Part shown: in pieces, positions 42,935-52,297 of the stretch
How the letters are laid out: the number at the start of each line of letters is the position of its first letter
Numbering within the stretch: the first letter of the stretch is position 1
DNA from: Flavobacterium noncentrifugens
GTDB taxonomy: Bacteria; Bacteroidota; Bacteroidia; Flavobacteriales; Flavobacteriaceae
Assembly (NCBI RefSeq): GCF_900100375.1
Contig: NZ_FNEZ01000002.1
Span: 620,001-684,000, forward strand
Reading direction: 5' to 3'
Length of the DNA stretch: 64,000 bases
The notes under the pieces: model-generated
Database searches by the model: none
Seen by the model: the letters and a program-made list of their open reading frames with translations, nothing else
What the model was told of the DNA's origin: nothing
Translations under genes and position numbers: made by a program

Positions 42935-43576
42935 TTAATCTAACTTATTGATGATGTAATTTGGATATTTACTTTCGGTAAAGGTAAATTGATTTTTGGA
43001 TAATGGCTGATTGGTTTTAAAAGAATTAACAGTGAGCGTGGTTTTTGTACCGTTTTTGCCAATTTCAATCAAATTGTAGATGTTTTTAGTCTGGCTGTCA
43101 ATGCCTAAGAGGATTTCTTTTCGCTGGTCTTTCGAACTGATCGGGATCAATTTAATGTATTGGATTTTGCGGCCTTTTACATTCTGTACAATGTCCCACG
43201 CAAATTTATAGCCTGAATTGAAGAATGTCAGCATTTTCGATGGCGTGATCGCATTTTCGTCTTTCTCATTAAATTTCGTCACCGAAACTTCTTCATCCTC
43301 AGGATTGATCGTATACGTCTTTTTTCCGTCGAAGATCTTGGTCACGCCCATCAGGTTCAAAACATACATATTGCCTTGCAGCGTCACGTTTCCTTTGCTT
43401 TCCTGATTGATATTTTCCTTAGCGTTGTTGAGTGTGTATTTAAAGTCGATGACAATATTATCATAACTTTTGACTTTCGCAGTTACCTGGTCTAAAAGCT
43501 CTTTTGCCTTTTTATCCTGTGCCTGGATCGTAAAACCGAAAAGAAGTAATAAGGTAATTTGAAGGAACTTGCTCAT
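42935..43576 (-). CDS. lolA: Outer-membrane lipoprotein carrier LolA
   Basis: 213 aa from ATG 43576 (MSKFLQITLLLLFGFTIQAQ, a Sec signal). The half-barrel LolA domain carries AKVKSYDNIVIDFKYTLNN, SKGNVTLQGNMYVLNLMG and FDGKKTYTINPEDEEV. It carries lipoproteins through the periplasm. ATG 43576 is one base from the ftsK stop. The longer reading from 43621 would overlap ftsK and loses the signal peptide logic. Confidence 0.88.
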   Translation of the reverse strand: MSKFLQITLLLLFGFTIQAQDKKAKELLDQVTAKVKSYDNIVIDFKYTLNNAKENINQESKGNVTLQGNMYVLNLMGVTKIFDGKKTYTINPEDEEVSVTKFNEKDENAITPSKMLTFFNSGYKFAWDIVQNVKGRKIQYIKLIPISSKDQRKEILLGIDSQTKNIYNLIEIGKNGTKTTLTVNSFKTNQPLSKNQFTFTESKYPNYIINKLD

Positions 43577-43577
43577 T

Positions 43578-46094
43578 TTAAAAATTGTTTTGTTCATTAT
43601 TAAAAAACTGATCAAGAGCACTTAAATCGGTAATATTTACACCCCGGGCTTTGCTTCCTTCAAATGGGCCAACGATCCCGGCTGCTTCGAGCTGATCAAT
43701 CAGCCTTCCGGCGCGGTTGTAACCGAGTTTGAGTTTTCGCTGGAGCAAAGAAGCCGAGCCTTGCTGTGCAGTCACAATTATTTCTGCTGCTTCCCTGAAT
43801 AAGGCATCTCTGTCAGAAATGTCCATATCAAGATTGATGCCACTTTCATTGTCTCCAACGAATTCAGGCAGCAGATACGCATCTGGATAGGCTTTTTGCG
43901 AACCAATGAATTCCGTGATTTTTTCGACTTCGGGCGTGTCGACGAAGGCGCATTGCACACGCACGATGTCGTTTCCATTGGTATACAACATATCTCCGCG
44001 TCCGATCAATTGGTCTGCACCCTGTGTATCCAAAATGGTTCTCGAATCGATCTTGGAAGTTACGCGGAAAGCAATCCTCGCCGGGAAATTCGCTTTAATG
44101 ATACCGGTAATGACGTTTACGGATGGACGTTGTGTAGCGATAATTAAATGAATTCCGATCGCACGTGCCAATTGTGCCAGCCTTGCAATCGGGGTTTCCA
44201 CTTCTTTTCCTGCGGTCATGATCAAATCGGCAAACTCATCGACCACCAAAACGATATAAGGTAGAAACCGGTGGCCATTTTCAGGATTTAATTTCCGATT
44301 TTTAAATTTGTCATTGTATTCTTTAATGTTCCGAACCATCGCATCTTTGAGCAACGTGTAGCGGTTGTCCATTTCGACGCAAAGCGAATTTAAAGTATTG
44401 ATTACTTTGGTGTTATCTGTAATAATCGCATCTCCGGCATCGGGCAGTTTCGCGAGGTAATGCCTTTCGATTTTATTGAATAAGGTCAGCTCTACTTTTT
44501 TCGGGTCAACCAATACAAATTTGACTTCCGCCGGATGTTTCTTGTACAACAACGATGTCAATACCGCATTCAAACCAACGGATTTTCCTTGTCCTGTTGC
44601 ACCAGCCATCAGCAAGTGCGGCATTTTAGCCAAATCGACTACGAACGTTTCATTCGAAATAGTTTTCCCCAAAGCAATCGGAAGTTCCATTTCGGCTTCC
44701 TGGAATTTGGCTGAGCCGATGACACTTTTCATCGAAACCATTGTTGGGTTTTTGTTCGGAACCTCAATACCAATGGTTCCTTTTCCGGGAATAGGAGCGA
44801 TGATCCGGATTCCTAAAGCCGACAATGACAACGCAATGTCGTCCTCCAGGCTTTTGATTTTTGAGATCCGGATTCCGGCTTCGGGTACAATTTCGTATAA
44901 CGTTACCGATGGACCAACGGTTGCTTTAATTTGTGCAATTTCTATTTTATAATTCCGAAGCGTTTCTACGATCCGGTTTTTGTTTTCTTCTAATTCTTCC
45001 TGATTGATTGTAATGCCGCCGGTTGAATATTCTTTCAGCAAATCTAAAGTTGGAAATTTAAAGTTTGATAAATCTAAAGTCGGGTCAAACAATCCAAAAT
45101 CAGCCACCAGTCGCGATGCTAAATTTTCTTCGATGGTTGGTTCTTCAGCTGCTTTTTCGATGACAAAAGCTTCATCACTGGTATGGATAATTTCCTTCGC
45201 CTGCGCGCTAACAATCGGATGCGGTTCTACTACAATTTGCGGTGTAACGGTCAGCGGCATGCTTTTTAAAACAGGCTCTTTCTGGATTTCAGACGCGTGA
45301 GAAATCGTTGGTTTTAGAGCTTCGCGGTCAATTTCAAATTTCGGGGCAGGCTTTAAAACAGGCTCCGGAATCTCTTCTTCATCTTCTTGTTCCGGAATAA
45401 ATTCCTCATCGTCACTCACAGCAAATTCTTCGAGATTGTAAGCGGCATTGTCTGAATTAATTGGTTTTATCGAGGCCAAATCTTCATCGATGTCTTTTTT
45501 GCTTTTTTCAAAGAATGATTTTACAGCGTCAGGAGACACTTTGACTTTGAAGATCAGGTAAATCACAATCCCGAAAATCAGCACCAATAAAGTTCCGGTT
45601 TTTCCGATGTAATCCTGAGAAAACTGGTTCATTTCATAACCGATCGTTCCGCCAAGTTCAGGAAGCGAAGTCGCAAAAAATCCGAAAAGGATTGAAATGA
45701 TTACAATTGCGAATAAATCCCAAAACCAGATGCTTTTTAATTTTCTAAGTGAAATGTCGAGTGCTAAAAAAGATCCGGTGAGGAAAAATAATTTTACGAA
45801 CAAGAATGAAGCAGCGCCAAATCCCCGGTAAATGAAGAAATCGGCTAAAACAGCGCCAAATTTCCCGAGCCAGTTGCCCACTTTTTCATTGCGGTCGGCC
45901 AGGGCATTTACAGCACTTTGATCCTGTGTTCCGTAAACAAAAAACGAGATAAAAGCCACGAGCAGCGCAATGGAAAATAAGACCAAAAGGCTGCCCAAAA
46001 GCATTTTCTGCTGGCGGGTTACTTTCCACGACCTTTTTGGTTTTTCGGTTCCGTCTGCTTTTGCTGTTGTTTCTTTCTTGACCGTTTTTGCCAT
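43578..46094 (-). CDS. ftsK: DNA translocase FtsK
   Basis: 838 aa. Four N-terminal helices (LLGSLLVLFSIALLVAFISF and others), an acidic linker (about 220-300), then the motor with Walker A MAGATGQGKSVGLNAVL and Walker B PYIVLVVDEFADLI, QRPSVNVITG, and a C-terminal gamma winged helix (LLQRKLKLGYNRAGRLIDQL). It pumps DNA at the septum and activates XerCD recombination at dif. Shares an operon with lolA, lptG and ribB. Confidence 0.95.
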   Translation of the reverse strand: MAKTVKKETTAKADGTEKPKRSWKVTRQQKMLLGSLLVLFSIALLVAFISFFVYGTQDQSAVNALADRNEKVGNWLGKFGAVLADFFIYRGFGAASFLFVKLFFLTGSFLALDISLRKLKSIWFWDLFAIVIISILFGFFATSLPELGGTIGYEMNQFSQDYIGKTGTLLVLIFGIVIYLIFKVKVSPDAVKSFFEKSKKDIDEDLASIKPINSDNAAYNLEEFAVSDDEEFIPEQEDEEEIPEPVLKPAPKFEIDREALKPTISHASEIQKEPVLKSMPLTVTPQIVVEPHPIVSAQAKEIIHTSDEAFVIEKAAEEPTIEENLASRLVADFGLFDPTLDLSNFKFPTLDLLKEYSTGGITINQEELEENKNRIVETLRNYKIEIAQIKATVGPSVTLYEIVPEAGIRISKIKSLEDDIALSLSALGIRIIAPIPGKGTIGIEVPNKNPTMVSMKSVIGSAKFQEAEMELPIALGKTISNETFVVDLAKMPHLLMAGATGQGKSVGLNAVLTSLLYKKHPAEVKFVLVDPKKVELTLFNKIERHYLAKLPDAGDAIITDNTKVINTLNSLCVEMDNRYTLLKDAMVRNIKEYNDKFKNRKLNPENGHRFLPYIVLVVDEFADLIMTAGKEVETPIARLAQLARAIGIHLIIATQRPSVNVITGIIKANFPARIAFRVTSKIDSRTILDTQGADQLIGRGDMLYTNGNDIVRVQCAFVDTPEVEKITEFIGSQKAYPDAYLLPEFVGDNESGINLDMDISDRDALFREAAEIIVTAQQGSASLLQRKLKLGYNRAGRLIDQLEAAGIVGPFEGSKARGVNITDLSALDQFFNNEQNNF

Positions 46095-46134
46095 TTTTTA
46101 ATTGGAATTGGAATAAAATTTAATGCGGTACAAA

Positions 46135-46509
46135 TTATAAAAATTTCGGGACATAAATGATAAGGCCGATTGTGATAGCTGTCAGTGCTGCGAAAAATAC
46201 AGCTCCGGCGGCAATGTCTTTGATGAACCCGATGCGTTCGTGGTAATTTGGATGGATGAAATCGGCAATTTTCTCCACAGCAGTGTTCAATCCCTCAATC
46301 GCGAGTACAAAACCGATTGCGAGTGTCTGGAACATCCATTCGGTTGCGGTGATCTTGAAATAAAATCCGGCAATGACGAGTAAAACGGCGAGTGAAAACT
46401 GCACCATGACGCTGTGTTCGGTCGTGATGAGCTTGATCGCGCCTTTGACGGCAAAGCCAACGCTTTTAAAACGCCCGGTAAAAAAGGTATTGTCTTTTTC
46501 GAATTCCAT
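46135..46509 (-). CDS. dgkA: Diacylglycerol/undecaprenol kinase family protein
   Basis: 124 aa with three membrane helices. The signature ALNTAVEKIAD-like segment (EGLNTAVEKIADFI) carries the conserved Glu and Asn of prokaryotic DgkA. FKSVGFAVKGAIKLITTEHS is the usual amphipathic start. It phosphorylates a lipid alcohol, most likely undecaprenol or diacylglycerol. It stands 9 bp after tpx and 40 bp before ftsK, so it may be in one unit with either. Confidence 0.88.
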   Translation of the reverse strand: MEFEKDNTFFTGRFKSVGFAVKGAIKLITTEHSVMVQFSLAVLLVIAGFYFKITATEWMFQTLAIGFVLAIEGLNTAVEKIADFIHPNYHERIGFIKDIAAGAVFFAALTAITIGLIIYVPKFL

Positions 46510-46518
46510 ACGCGGTAT

Positions 46519-47016
46519 TTAAAGGGCTGCGAGCGCTGCTTCGTAATTTGGCTCGTCGGCGATTTCAGCGACTTGCTCCGTATAAACAATGTCACCTTTT
46601 TCGTCGATGACAATCACAACTCTTGAATTTAAACCTGCCAATGGGCCGTCGGTGATTTCAAGTCCGTAATCCTTTCCGAATTTTCCGTCCTGGAAATCGG
46701 ACAAGTTCACGACGTTTTCAAGTCCTTCAGCACCGCAAAAACGTTTTTGGGCAAAAGGCAAATCGCGAGAAATGCACAAAACAGTCGTATTTTGAAGCCC
46801 ACTTGCTTTTTCATTGAATTTTCTAACCGATGCCGCACAAGTTCCGGTGTCGACACTCGGAAAAATGTTCAGGACTAACTTTTTGCCTGCAAAATCGGCT
46901 AAAGTCGCTACTGATAAATCGTTTTTTACGAGTTTAAAATCGATTGCTTTGGTGTGTGTTTTCGGCAGTTCGCCGTTGGTATGTACCGGATTTCCTCCTA
47001 AAGTGATGGTCGCCAT
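46519..47016 (-). CDS. tpx: Thiol peroxidase (Tpx)
   Basis: 165 aa. The peroxidatic Cys is in [15 protein letters not shown] (about 60) and the resolving Cys in [11 protein letters not shown] (about 94), as in atypical 2-Cys peroxiredoxins. It reduces hydroperoxides with thioredoxin. The start METH lies at GCCAT 47016. A TACTTTTG element at 47039-47046 is 22 bp upstream. Confidence 0.93.
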   Translation of the reverse strand: MATITLGGNPVHTNGELPKTHTKAIDFKLVKNDLSVATLADFAGKKLVLNIFPSVDTGTCAASVRKFNEKASGLQNTTVLCISRDLPFAQKRFCGAEGLENVVNLSDFQDGKFGKDYGLEITDGPLAGLNSRVVIVIDEKGDIVYTEQVAEIADEPNYEAALAAL

Positions 47017-47038
47017 TTGTGGTTTTTTTATTAAGGTT

Positions 47039-47046
47039 CAAAAGTA
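47039..47046 (-). promoter_or_regulatory. Candidate -7 element of tpx (TACTTTTG)
   Basis: TAnnTTTG match 22 bp upstream of the tpx start; a clear -33 TTG is missing. Confidence 0.4.
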
Positions 47047-47089
47047 TAAAATATATTTGGAATAGCAGGCAGTTGTTTGCTGCGGTTGG

Positions 47090-47277
47090 AAAAGGAATTT
47101 TGTCGTTGGTTTTGCGCCCGCGTTAGGGATGGAAGCGAAAATCCTTTTTAAATTTGTAATCCTAGCATTTGAAATTAAAAGAAGAATATCCGGCAGAGGT
47201 TTAGGCATCTGGGGCGAAAAGACTTTTACAAATTTAAAAAGATTGCAGCGGACAGCCCGGCCGCAGGCAACGCCCAA
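47090..47277. repeat. Dispersed Flavobacterium-type intergenic repeat with 16-bp inverted arms
   Basis: CTTTTTAAATTTGTAA (47144-47159) and TTACAAATTTAAAAAG (47226-47241) are perfect inverted copies, 66 bases apart. They lie in a G/C-rich frame (GCGCCCGCGTTAGGGATGG.. and GCAGCGGACAGCCCGGCCGC) that I recall from many Flavobacterium intergenic regions. The open frame 47038-47277 is only this repeat. Confidence 0.65.
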
Positions 47278-47278
47278 A

Positions 47279-47313
47279 TAAAAAAAAACGCTTCCATTGC
47301 TGAAAGCGTTTTC
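47279..47313 (-). terminator. Terminator of the peroxiredoxin-thioredoxin-DUF6952 operon
   Basis: AAAACGCTTTC and the matching GAAGCGTTTT form a stem with a 7-base loop on the minus strand, followed by nine T. Confidence 0.8.
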
Positions 47314-47331
47314 GGGTAAAAATATTGGAAA

Positions 47332-47589
47332 CTATTTATCGATAGAACCCAAAACACGCTGCATGAACGCGTTTAAGGCTTCTTTTTTATCGGTTCCGGT
47401 CTGGATCATTTTGTGGACTTCGAGCGCGCCGTACATATTTGAAATGAGTTCGCCGATGACGTCGAGTTCTTCGTCTTTAAGCGACGGAACCTCGGTTAAC
47501 GCTTCGAGCACTTCAATGGTTTCAATCAGGTAATCCTGGTCGTTTGCTTCAATGAACTGCGTGAGTTGTTTGATTACGGGTAGTTTCAT
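47332..47589 (-). CDS. DUF6952 family protein
   Basis: 85 aa, helical, soluble (MKLPVIKQLTQFIEANDQDY, then ALTEVPSLKDEELDVIGELI). This small family is typical of Bacteroidota and usually sits behind a thioredoxin-like gene, as here. Its ATG overlaps the stop of the thioredoxin gene (ATGA). The function is unknown; a partner of the redox proteins is plausible. Confidence 0.8.
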   Translation of the reverse strand: MKLPVIKQLTQFIEANDQDYLIETIEVLEALTEVPSLKDEELDVIGELISNMYGALEVHKMIQTGTDKKEALNAFMQRVLGSIDK

Positions 47590-47894
47590 AGGATTTCGGC
47601 TACGAGTTCATTCAACACTTCGGTTTTGTTGGTTTGCGTTTCATTTTTGAGAATTCCACCCACGAAAGTTGCGAAAGTCGGCAGGTTTGAAACATTCGCC
47701 AGTTTTCTGGATTCAGGATACAATTCGGCATCCACAATCACGAAAGCCGTTCCTTCATTTTCAGACGCCAGTTTCTTGAATTTTGGTTTCATAATGCGGC
47801 AGTTTCCGCACCAGGAAGCCGAATATTGCACGACCACTTTTTCGTTGCTGGCGACAATATCTTTTAAAGTATCTTCAGTTAATTCGATTAACAT
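47586..47894 (-). CDS. Thioredoxin family protein
   Basis: 102 aa. The active site is WCGNCR in SASWCGNCRIMKPKF, a CGNC variant of the CGPC of classical thioredoxin. VSNLPTFATFVGG supplies the cis-Pro loop. It probably reduces the peroxiredoxin encoded just upstream (12 bp apart). Confidence 0.9.
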   Translation of the reverse strand: MLIELTEDTLKDIVASNEKVVVQYSASWCGNCRIMKPKFKKLASENEGTAFVIVDAELYPESRKLANVSNLPTFATFVGGILKNETQTNKTEVLNELVAEIL

Positions 47895-47906
47895 ATTTGA
47901 TATTTA

Positions 47907-48542
47907 TTAGTTGTTTAAATAAGAAGCGACGCCTTCTCTTGTTGCAAACATCGCTTCTTTTCCTTCTTCCCAGTTTGCAGGACAAACTTCGCCTTTGGTT
48001 TGGACATGCGTGTAAGCATCAACCAAACGAATGTATTCGGCAACGTTTCTTCCTAGTGGCATGTCGTTTACGCTTTCGTGGAAGATTTTTCCGGTTTCGT
48101 CGATCAAATAAGTCGCTCTGTAAGTAACATTTGAGCCTTCGATGATAATTGAATCGGTTTCTTCGCTATAACCTGTAGATTCGATGTCAAGGATTCCGAG
48201 GATGTTTGACAGGTTTCTGTTCGTATCGGCTAGGATTGGATAGGTTACACCTTCGATTCCGCCGTTATTTTTTGGGGTGTTCAACCAGGCAAAGTGTACT
48301 TCGTTGGTGTCGCAAGAAGCGCCGATTACAATGGTATTTCTTTTTTCAAATTCTGGCAAAGCAGCCTGGAACGCGTGCAATTCGGTTGGGCAAACGAAAG
48401 TAAAATCTTTTGGATACCAGAACAAAAGCACTTTTTTGTTGTTGTTTACGGCTTCTTCGAAAATGTTGATTTTCAAATTGTCACCCATTTCAGAAATGGC
48501 GTCAACTACAATGCTTGGAAATTTTTTACCTACTAAAGACAT
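47907..48542 (-). CDS. 2-Cys peroxiredoxin (AhpC/Tsa family)
   Basis: 211 aa from ATG 48542 (MSLVGKKFPS). The peroxidatic Cys is in FTFVCPTELHAF and the resolving Cys in GEVCPANWEEG near the C-terminus, with the GxxxP/YF-like tail at EGVASYL. It reduces hydrogen and organic peroxides. First gene of a three-gene redox operon with a good promoter upstream. The longer frame from 48581 would cover the promoter. Confidence 0.93.
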   Translation of the reverse strand: MSLVGKKFPSIVVDAISEMGDNLKINIFEEAVNNNKKVLLFWYPKDFTFVCPTELHAFQAALPEFEKRNTIVIGASCDTNEVHFAWLNTPKNNGGIEGVTYPILADTNRNLSNILGILDIESTGYSEETDSIIIEGSNVTYRATYLIDETGKIFHESVNDMPLGRNVAEYIRLVDAYTHVQTKGEVCPANWEEGKEAMFATREGVASYLNN

Positions 48543-48578
48543 AATTATATGGTTTTTAATGTTATCAATTTTGTTTGG

Positions 48579-48607
48579 CAAAAATAGGGTATGAAGTCAT
48601 ATGGCAA
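48579..48607 (-). promoter_or_regulatory. Promoter of the peroxiredoxin operon
   Basis: TATTTTTG (-7) and TTG (-33) with an 18-base spacer on the minus strand, 37 bp upstream of the ATG. Confidence 0.7.
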
Positions 48608-48762
48608 CAATCAATTATCATTATATAATCTGATTTTAAAATAGCTTTGGGTTATACTTTAATATGTGCTGAGAATCTCATAATTCCATTTAAATAAAAT
48701 TATTGATATCGCAACAAATGCAATTTTTTATTCGATGAATCCTATTTTTACGTTTGCTTTTA

Positions 48763-48770
48763 TATATTTG
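48763..48770 (+). promoter_or_regulatory. Candidate -7 element of the permease gene (TATATTTG)
   Basis: TAnnTTTG match 62 bp upstream of the permease start; no exact -33 TTG at 18-19 bases. Confidence 0.45.
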
Positions 48771-48832
48771 TTTGGCGTTAAAATTTTCTGGCTTTTTGCC
48801 TGGATTGCCAACAATCAAACAGCAAAGTACAT

Positions 48833-50764
48833 ATGAGTTTTTCCAGTTTATTCAGAAAAAAAACAGTCCAGGATATTTTAAAACAGGTGGCAAAAAATGA
48901 AGCCGATGGACATAATGCTTTGGGCAAACATTTAACCACACGCGATTTGACTGCTTTCGGAATTGCAGCCATTGTAGGAGCAGGAATTTTCAGTACAATC
49001 GGAAAAGCAAGTTCCGATGGCGGCCCGGCAGTGATTTTTCTCTTCCTCTTTACCGCTTTGGCGTGCGGATTTGCTGCTTTCGCTTATGCGGAATTTGCTT
49101 CAATGGTTCCGGTTTCAGGAAGCGCATATACCTATTCTTATGTCGCTTTTGGAGAAATCATAGCCTGGATCATTGGCTGGGCTTTGATTATGGAGTATGC
49201 AATCGGGAACATTACCGTCGCCATTTCATGGAGCGATTACTTTACCGGATTGCTCGAAAGTGGCGGAATCCACTTGCCGCAATGGGTGCAAATGGACTAT
49301 TTAACCGCTTCCAACGGATTTAAAGATGCCACGGCTTTAATGCAGGGCGGAAAATCATACGAGAATTTAAGTTCCGGATTGCAGGCTGCTTACACGGCCT
49401 GGACGACTTCGCCAACAATCGGTTCCTTTCATTGTGTTGCCGATTTGCCCGCTTTATTTATCATTATTTTGATTACGGCTTTGGTTTACCGCGGCATGAA
49501 AGAATCGCGAAATGCCAGCAATATGATGGTTGTCGTGAAATTGTGCATCATACTTCTGGTGATCGCAGTCGGTGTTTTTTATGTCGATACAAACAATTGG
49601 CAGCCTTTTGCGCCAAATGGTGTCAGCGGTGTTTTGAAAGGCGTGTCGGCGGTGTTCTTTGCGTATATCGGTTTTGACGCGATTTCAACCACGGCAGAAG
49701 AATGTAAGAATCCGCAACGCGATTTGCCGCGCGGCATGATGTGGGCGATTATCATTTGTACGGTTTTATACGTCATCATTGCATTGGTTTTAACCGGAAT
49801 GGTCAATTACAGTGAGCTCAATGTTGGCGATCCGTTGGCATTTGTATTCGATAAACTGAATTTAAAATGGATGTCGGGAATTATCGCCGTTAGCGCAGTC
49901 GTTGCGATGGCGAGTGTTTTATTGGTTTTCCAAATGGGACAGCCGAGAATCTGGATGAGTATGAGCCGCGACGGTTTGCTGCCAAAACGCTTTTCAAAAG
50001 TGCACCCGAAATTCAAAACACCTTCTTATGCCACGATCGTCACCGGATTTGTAGTCGCGATCCCAGCCTTGTTTTTAAACCTGACGATGGTGACCGATTT
50101 GTGCAGCATCGGGACGTTATTTGCATTCGTGCTCGTGTGCGCCGGCGTTTTAGTGCTACAGAACAAACCCGATATTCCAAGGGGAAAATTCAAAACGCCT
50201 TACATCAATTCGAAATTCGTATTTCCGGTTTTATTGGTCATCGGACTCGTTTTTGCTTTCGGTTACAACCAAAAAGCAACGATGGATTTCATCACAAATG
50301 AAAAGCAGATCAATACACCCGAAACGATTGTCATGTCATTAAACAAAGAACAAAGCCAACTCGTTTATGAATATTTATTAAGCCGAGATGCAGCAAACGG
50401 AAAAATCGCAAACCCTGATTTAGAGCACATCCTAAGCCATTATGAGGATAACGCTTACGCAAATGTGGTCGCATCGTTGCCGATTGACAATGCATTGAAA
50501 TATGAATCGGGTTTCAGTTTGTTCAAGCATAAAATTCCAATGTGGATTTTTCTGATCGTACTTGCAGGTTTGACAGTTTGGTCGATCAGGCAGAATTTAT
50601 CGTTGATTCCGCTGCTCGGATTGGTTTGCTGCCTGTATATGATGGCCGAACTCAGCGTTTGGAACTGGATTTATTTTACTTGCTGGCTGTTGATCGGATT
50701 GCTGATTTACTTTGGCTTCAGCCGGAAAAACAGCAAATTGAACCTTCCAAAAGAAACGGTTTAG
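48833..50764 (+). CDS. APC family amino acid permease
   Basis: 643 aa with 12 to 14 membrane helices. The start TRDLTAFGIAAIVGAGIFST holds the G-[AI]-G-I-F motif of helix 1 in the amino acid-polyamine-organocation family, and FFAYIGFDAISTTAEECKNP that of helix 6. The C-terminal ~150 residues add an extra soluble loop and two more helices, as in cationic amino acid transporter-like (YfnA/CAT) members. Substrate not known. Confidence 0.88.
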   Translation: MSFSSLFRKKTVQDILKQVAKNEADGHNALGKHLTTRDLTAFGIAAIVGAGIFSTIGKASSDGGPAVIFLFLFTALACGFAAFAYAEFASMVPVSGSAYTYSYVAFGEIIAWIIGWALIMEYAIGNITVAISWSDYFTGLLESGGIHLPQWVQMDYLTASNGFKDATALMQGGKSYENLSSGLQAAYTAWTTSPTIGSFHCVADLPALFIIILITALVYRGMKESRNASNMMVVVKLCIILLVIAVGVFYVDTNNWQPFAPNGVSGVLKGVSAVFFAYIGFDAISTTAEECKNPQRDLPRGMMWAIIICTVLYVIIALVLTGMVNYSELNVGDPLAFVFDKLNLKWMSGIIAVSAVVAMASVLLVFQMGQPRIWMSMSRDGLLPKRFSKVHPKFKTPSYATIVTGFVVAIPALFLNLTMVTDLCSIGTLFAFVLVCAGVLVLQNKPDIPRGKFKTPYINSKFVFPVLLVIGLVFAFGYNQKATMDFITNEKQINTPETIVMSLNKEQSQLVYEYLLSRDAANGKIANPDLEHILSHYEDNAYANVVASLPIDNALKYESGFSLFKHKIPMWIFLIVLAGLTVWSIRQNLSLIPLLGLVCCLYMMAELSVWNWIYFTCWLLIGLLIYFGFSRKNSKLNLPKETV

Positions 50765-50770
50765 CCAAAA

Positions 50771-50808
50771 TAAAAATCCGTCTGAAGATGGCGCTTCAAA
50801 CGGATTTC
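50771..50808. terminator. Bidirectional terminator
   Basis: AAATCCGT and ACGGATTT with an inner TGAAG/CTTCA stem lie between the convergent permease and PLP enzyme genes; A- and T-runs are on both sides. Confidence 0.7.
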
Positions 50809-50827
50809 ATCACAAAAAAAATTAAAA

Positions 50828-52048
50828 CTATACCATTTCTGCCGACATTTTTAAAACACCGGTTTCTACCATGCACTTTTTCATCATTTGATATGTGCGT
50901 TCAATATCATTGTCAAGCCCGATCGAAAAACGGATCAGTCCTTCTGTCAGTCCCATTTCGATTTGCTCGTCCATCGGGATTTCCGACGAAGTCGAACTGC
51001 CCGGAGCGCTAAACAATGTTTTGTAAAATCCGAGGCTTACCGCTAAATATCCGAGGTTTTTTTGCTGCATCAGTTCCATCAGCTCATTCGCTTTATCGGC
51101 ACTTCCCGCATCAATTGTCATCATGCCGCCAAATCCATATTCTGGATTGATCATGTTTTTATACAATTCATGGCTCGGATGACTTTTGAGTCCGGGATAA
51201 ACCGTTTTCAAACCATCCTTTTCAAATCGTTCAGCCAAAAATAAAGCGTTGTAACTGTGTTGTTTCATCCGAATATGAAGCGTTCTCAAATTCTTCATCA
51301 CACTCGCCGAACGCAAACTATCCATCGTCGGCCCAAGCAGCATCGAAGCACCCGAATTCACATTTTTTAACGCATCGATAAATTCGCGGGACGCACAAGT
51401 CACCCCGCCAACCGTATCGCTGCTTCCGTTGATGTATTTCGTAAGGCTGTGGATCACAACATCGGCGCCCATTTTCGCAGGAGCAACAGACAGCGGTGAA
51501 AACGTATTATCGACCACCAGTTTTAAGTTGTGCTTTTTTGCAATCTTCGCCAAACCGGCAATATCTGCCACTTCAAGCAACGGATTGCTGACGGTTTCAC
51601 AATACAAAACCTTTGTTTCTGGCGTTATTGCAGCTTCAACCAAGTCAAGTTTCGTAATGTCAACAAAGCTGGTTTTAATCCCGAAGCGCGGTGTAAAATT
51701 CTTTAAAAACGCATACGTTCCGCCATAAATCGTGCGGCTCGAAACGATATGATCGCCACTTCCGCACAATTGCAAAAGCGTTGGCGTAATTGCGCCCATG
51801 CCCGAAGCCGAAACATTTGCAGTTTCGGTGCCTTCCATCGCAGCCATCGCCTTGTCAAGGTATAAATTGCTCGGCGACGAATGCCGCGAATACAAATAAC
51901 AGCCTTCGGCGTTGCCTTCAAAAGTGTCGAACATCGTTTTTGCTGATAGGAAAGTGTAAGTCGAAGAATCTGAAATAGAAGGATTTACACCTCCAAATTC
52001 ACCAAAATATTGCAAGTCCTGAATGTTGTCTGCGGGGTTGAATTCCAT
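50828..52048 (-). CDS. Cys/Met metabolism PLP enzyme (methionine gamma-lyase-like)
   Basis: 406 aa. The PLP lysine is in VIHSLTKYINGSSDTVGG; SRHSSPSNLYLDKAMAAMEG binds the phosphate of the neighbouring subunit, and VVDNTFSPLS holds the PLP aspartate. Cystathionine gamma-synthase, O-acetylhomoserine sulfhydrylase and methionine gamma-lyase share this fold; the sequence alone does not decide. A divergent Lrp/AsnC gene (52298) suggests control by amino acids. Confidence 0.85.
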   Translation of the reverse strand: MEFNPADNIQDLQYFGEFGGVNPSISDSSTYTFLSAKTMFDTFEGNAEGCYLYSRHSSPSNLYLDKAMAAMEGTETANVSASGMGAITPTLLQLCGSGDHIVSSRTIYGGTYAFLKNFTPRFGIKTSFVDITKLDLVEAAITPETKVLYCETVSNPLLEVADIAGLAKIAKKHNLKLVVDNTFSPLSVAPAKMGADVVIHSLTKYINGSSDTVGGVTCASREFIDALKNVNSGASMLLGPTMDSLRSASVMKNLRTLHIRMKQHSYNALFLAERFEKDGLKTVYPGLKSHPSHELYKNMINPEYGFGGMMTIDAGSADKANELMELMQQKNLGYLAVSLGFYKTLFSAPGSSTSSEIPMDEQIEMGLTEGLIRFSIGLDNDIERTYQMMKKCMVETGVLKMSAEMV

Positions 52049-52069
52049 TGTTTTATTTTTAGGAGCATA

Positions 52070-52140
52070 TTCCTGCTTTCGCCTTTATCTCTTCACTGCG
52101 TTGCGAGGATATCGGCTCTATCAGGGCTAGGCATTTGATT
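52070..52140. repeat. Possible dispersed Flavobacterium intergenic repeat
   Basis: The stretch contains TATTCCTGCTTTCGCCTTTAT, a CACTGCGTTGCGAGGAT middle, and CTATCAGGGCTAGGCA, an arrangement I recall from repeats between Flavobacterium genes. The remaining gap to 52297 is A/T-rich and should hold the two divergent promoters. Confidence 0.45.
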
Positions 52141-52297
52141 ACAGAAGAAGCATTAAATTACCATCCAAAACAAAACAATTCCAGTTATAAAATCAACAGA
52201 TGTATAAATATTCAGACTTTTAATCTATTAAATTGATTTTTATCAGATATATTTGCTTTCATTTTTGAATTTCAATCTTTCAAACCGAAAATCTCAC

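Noticed and set aside
47038-47277. Open frame of 79 codons upstream of tpx
   Set aside because: It coincides with a dispersed intergenic repeat and covers the tpx promoter motif.
50542-51012. 156-codon plus-strand frame between permease and PLP enzyme
   Set aside because: It overlaps both real genes in another frame and spans the bidirectional terminator.
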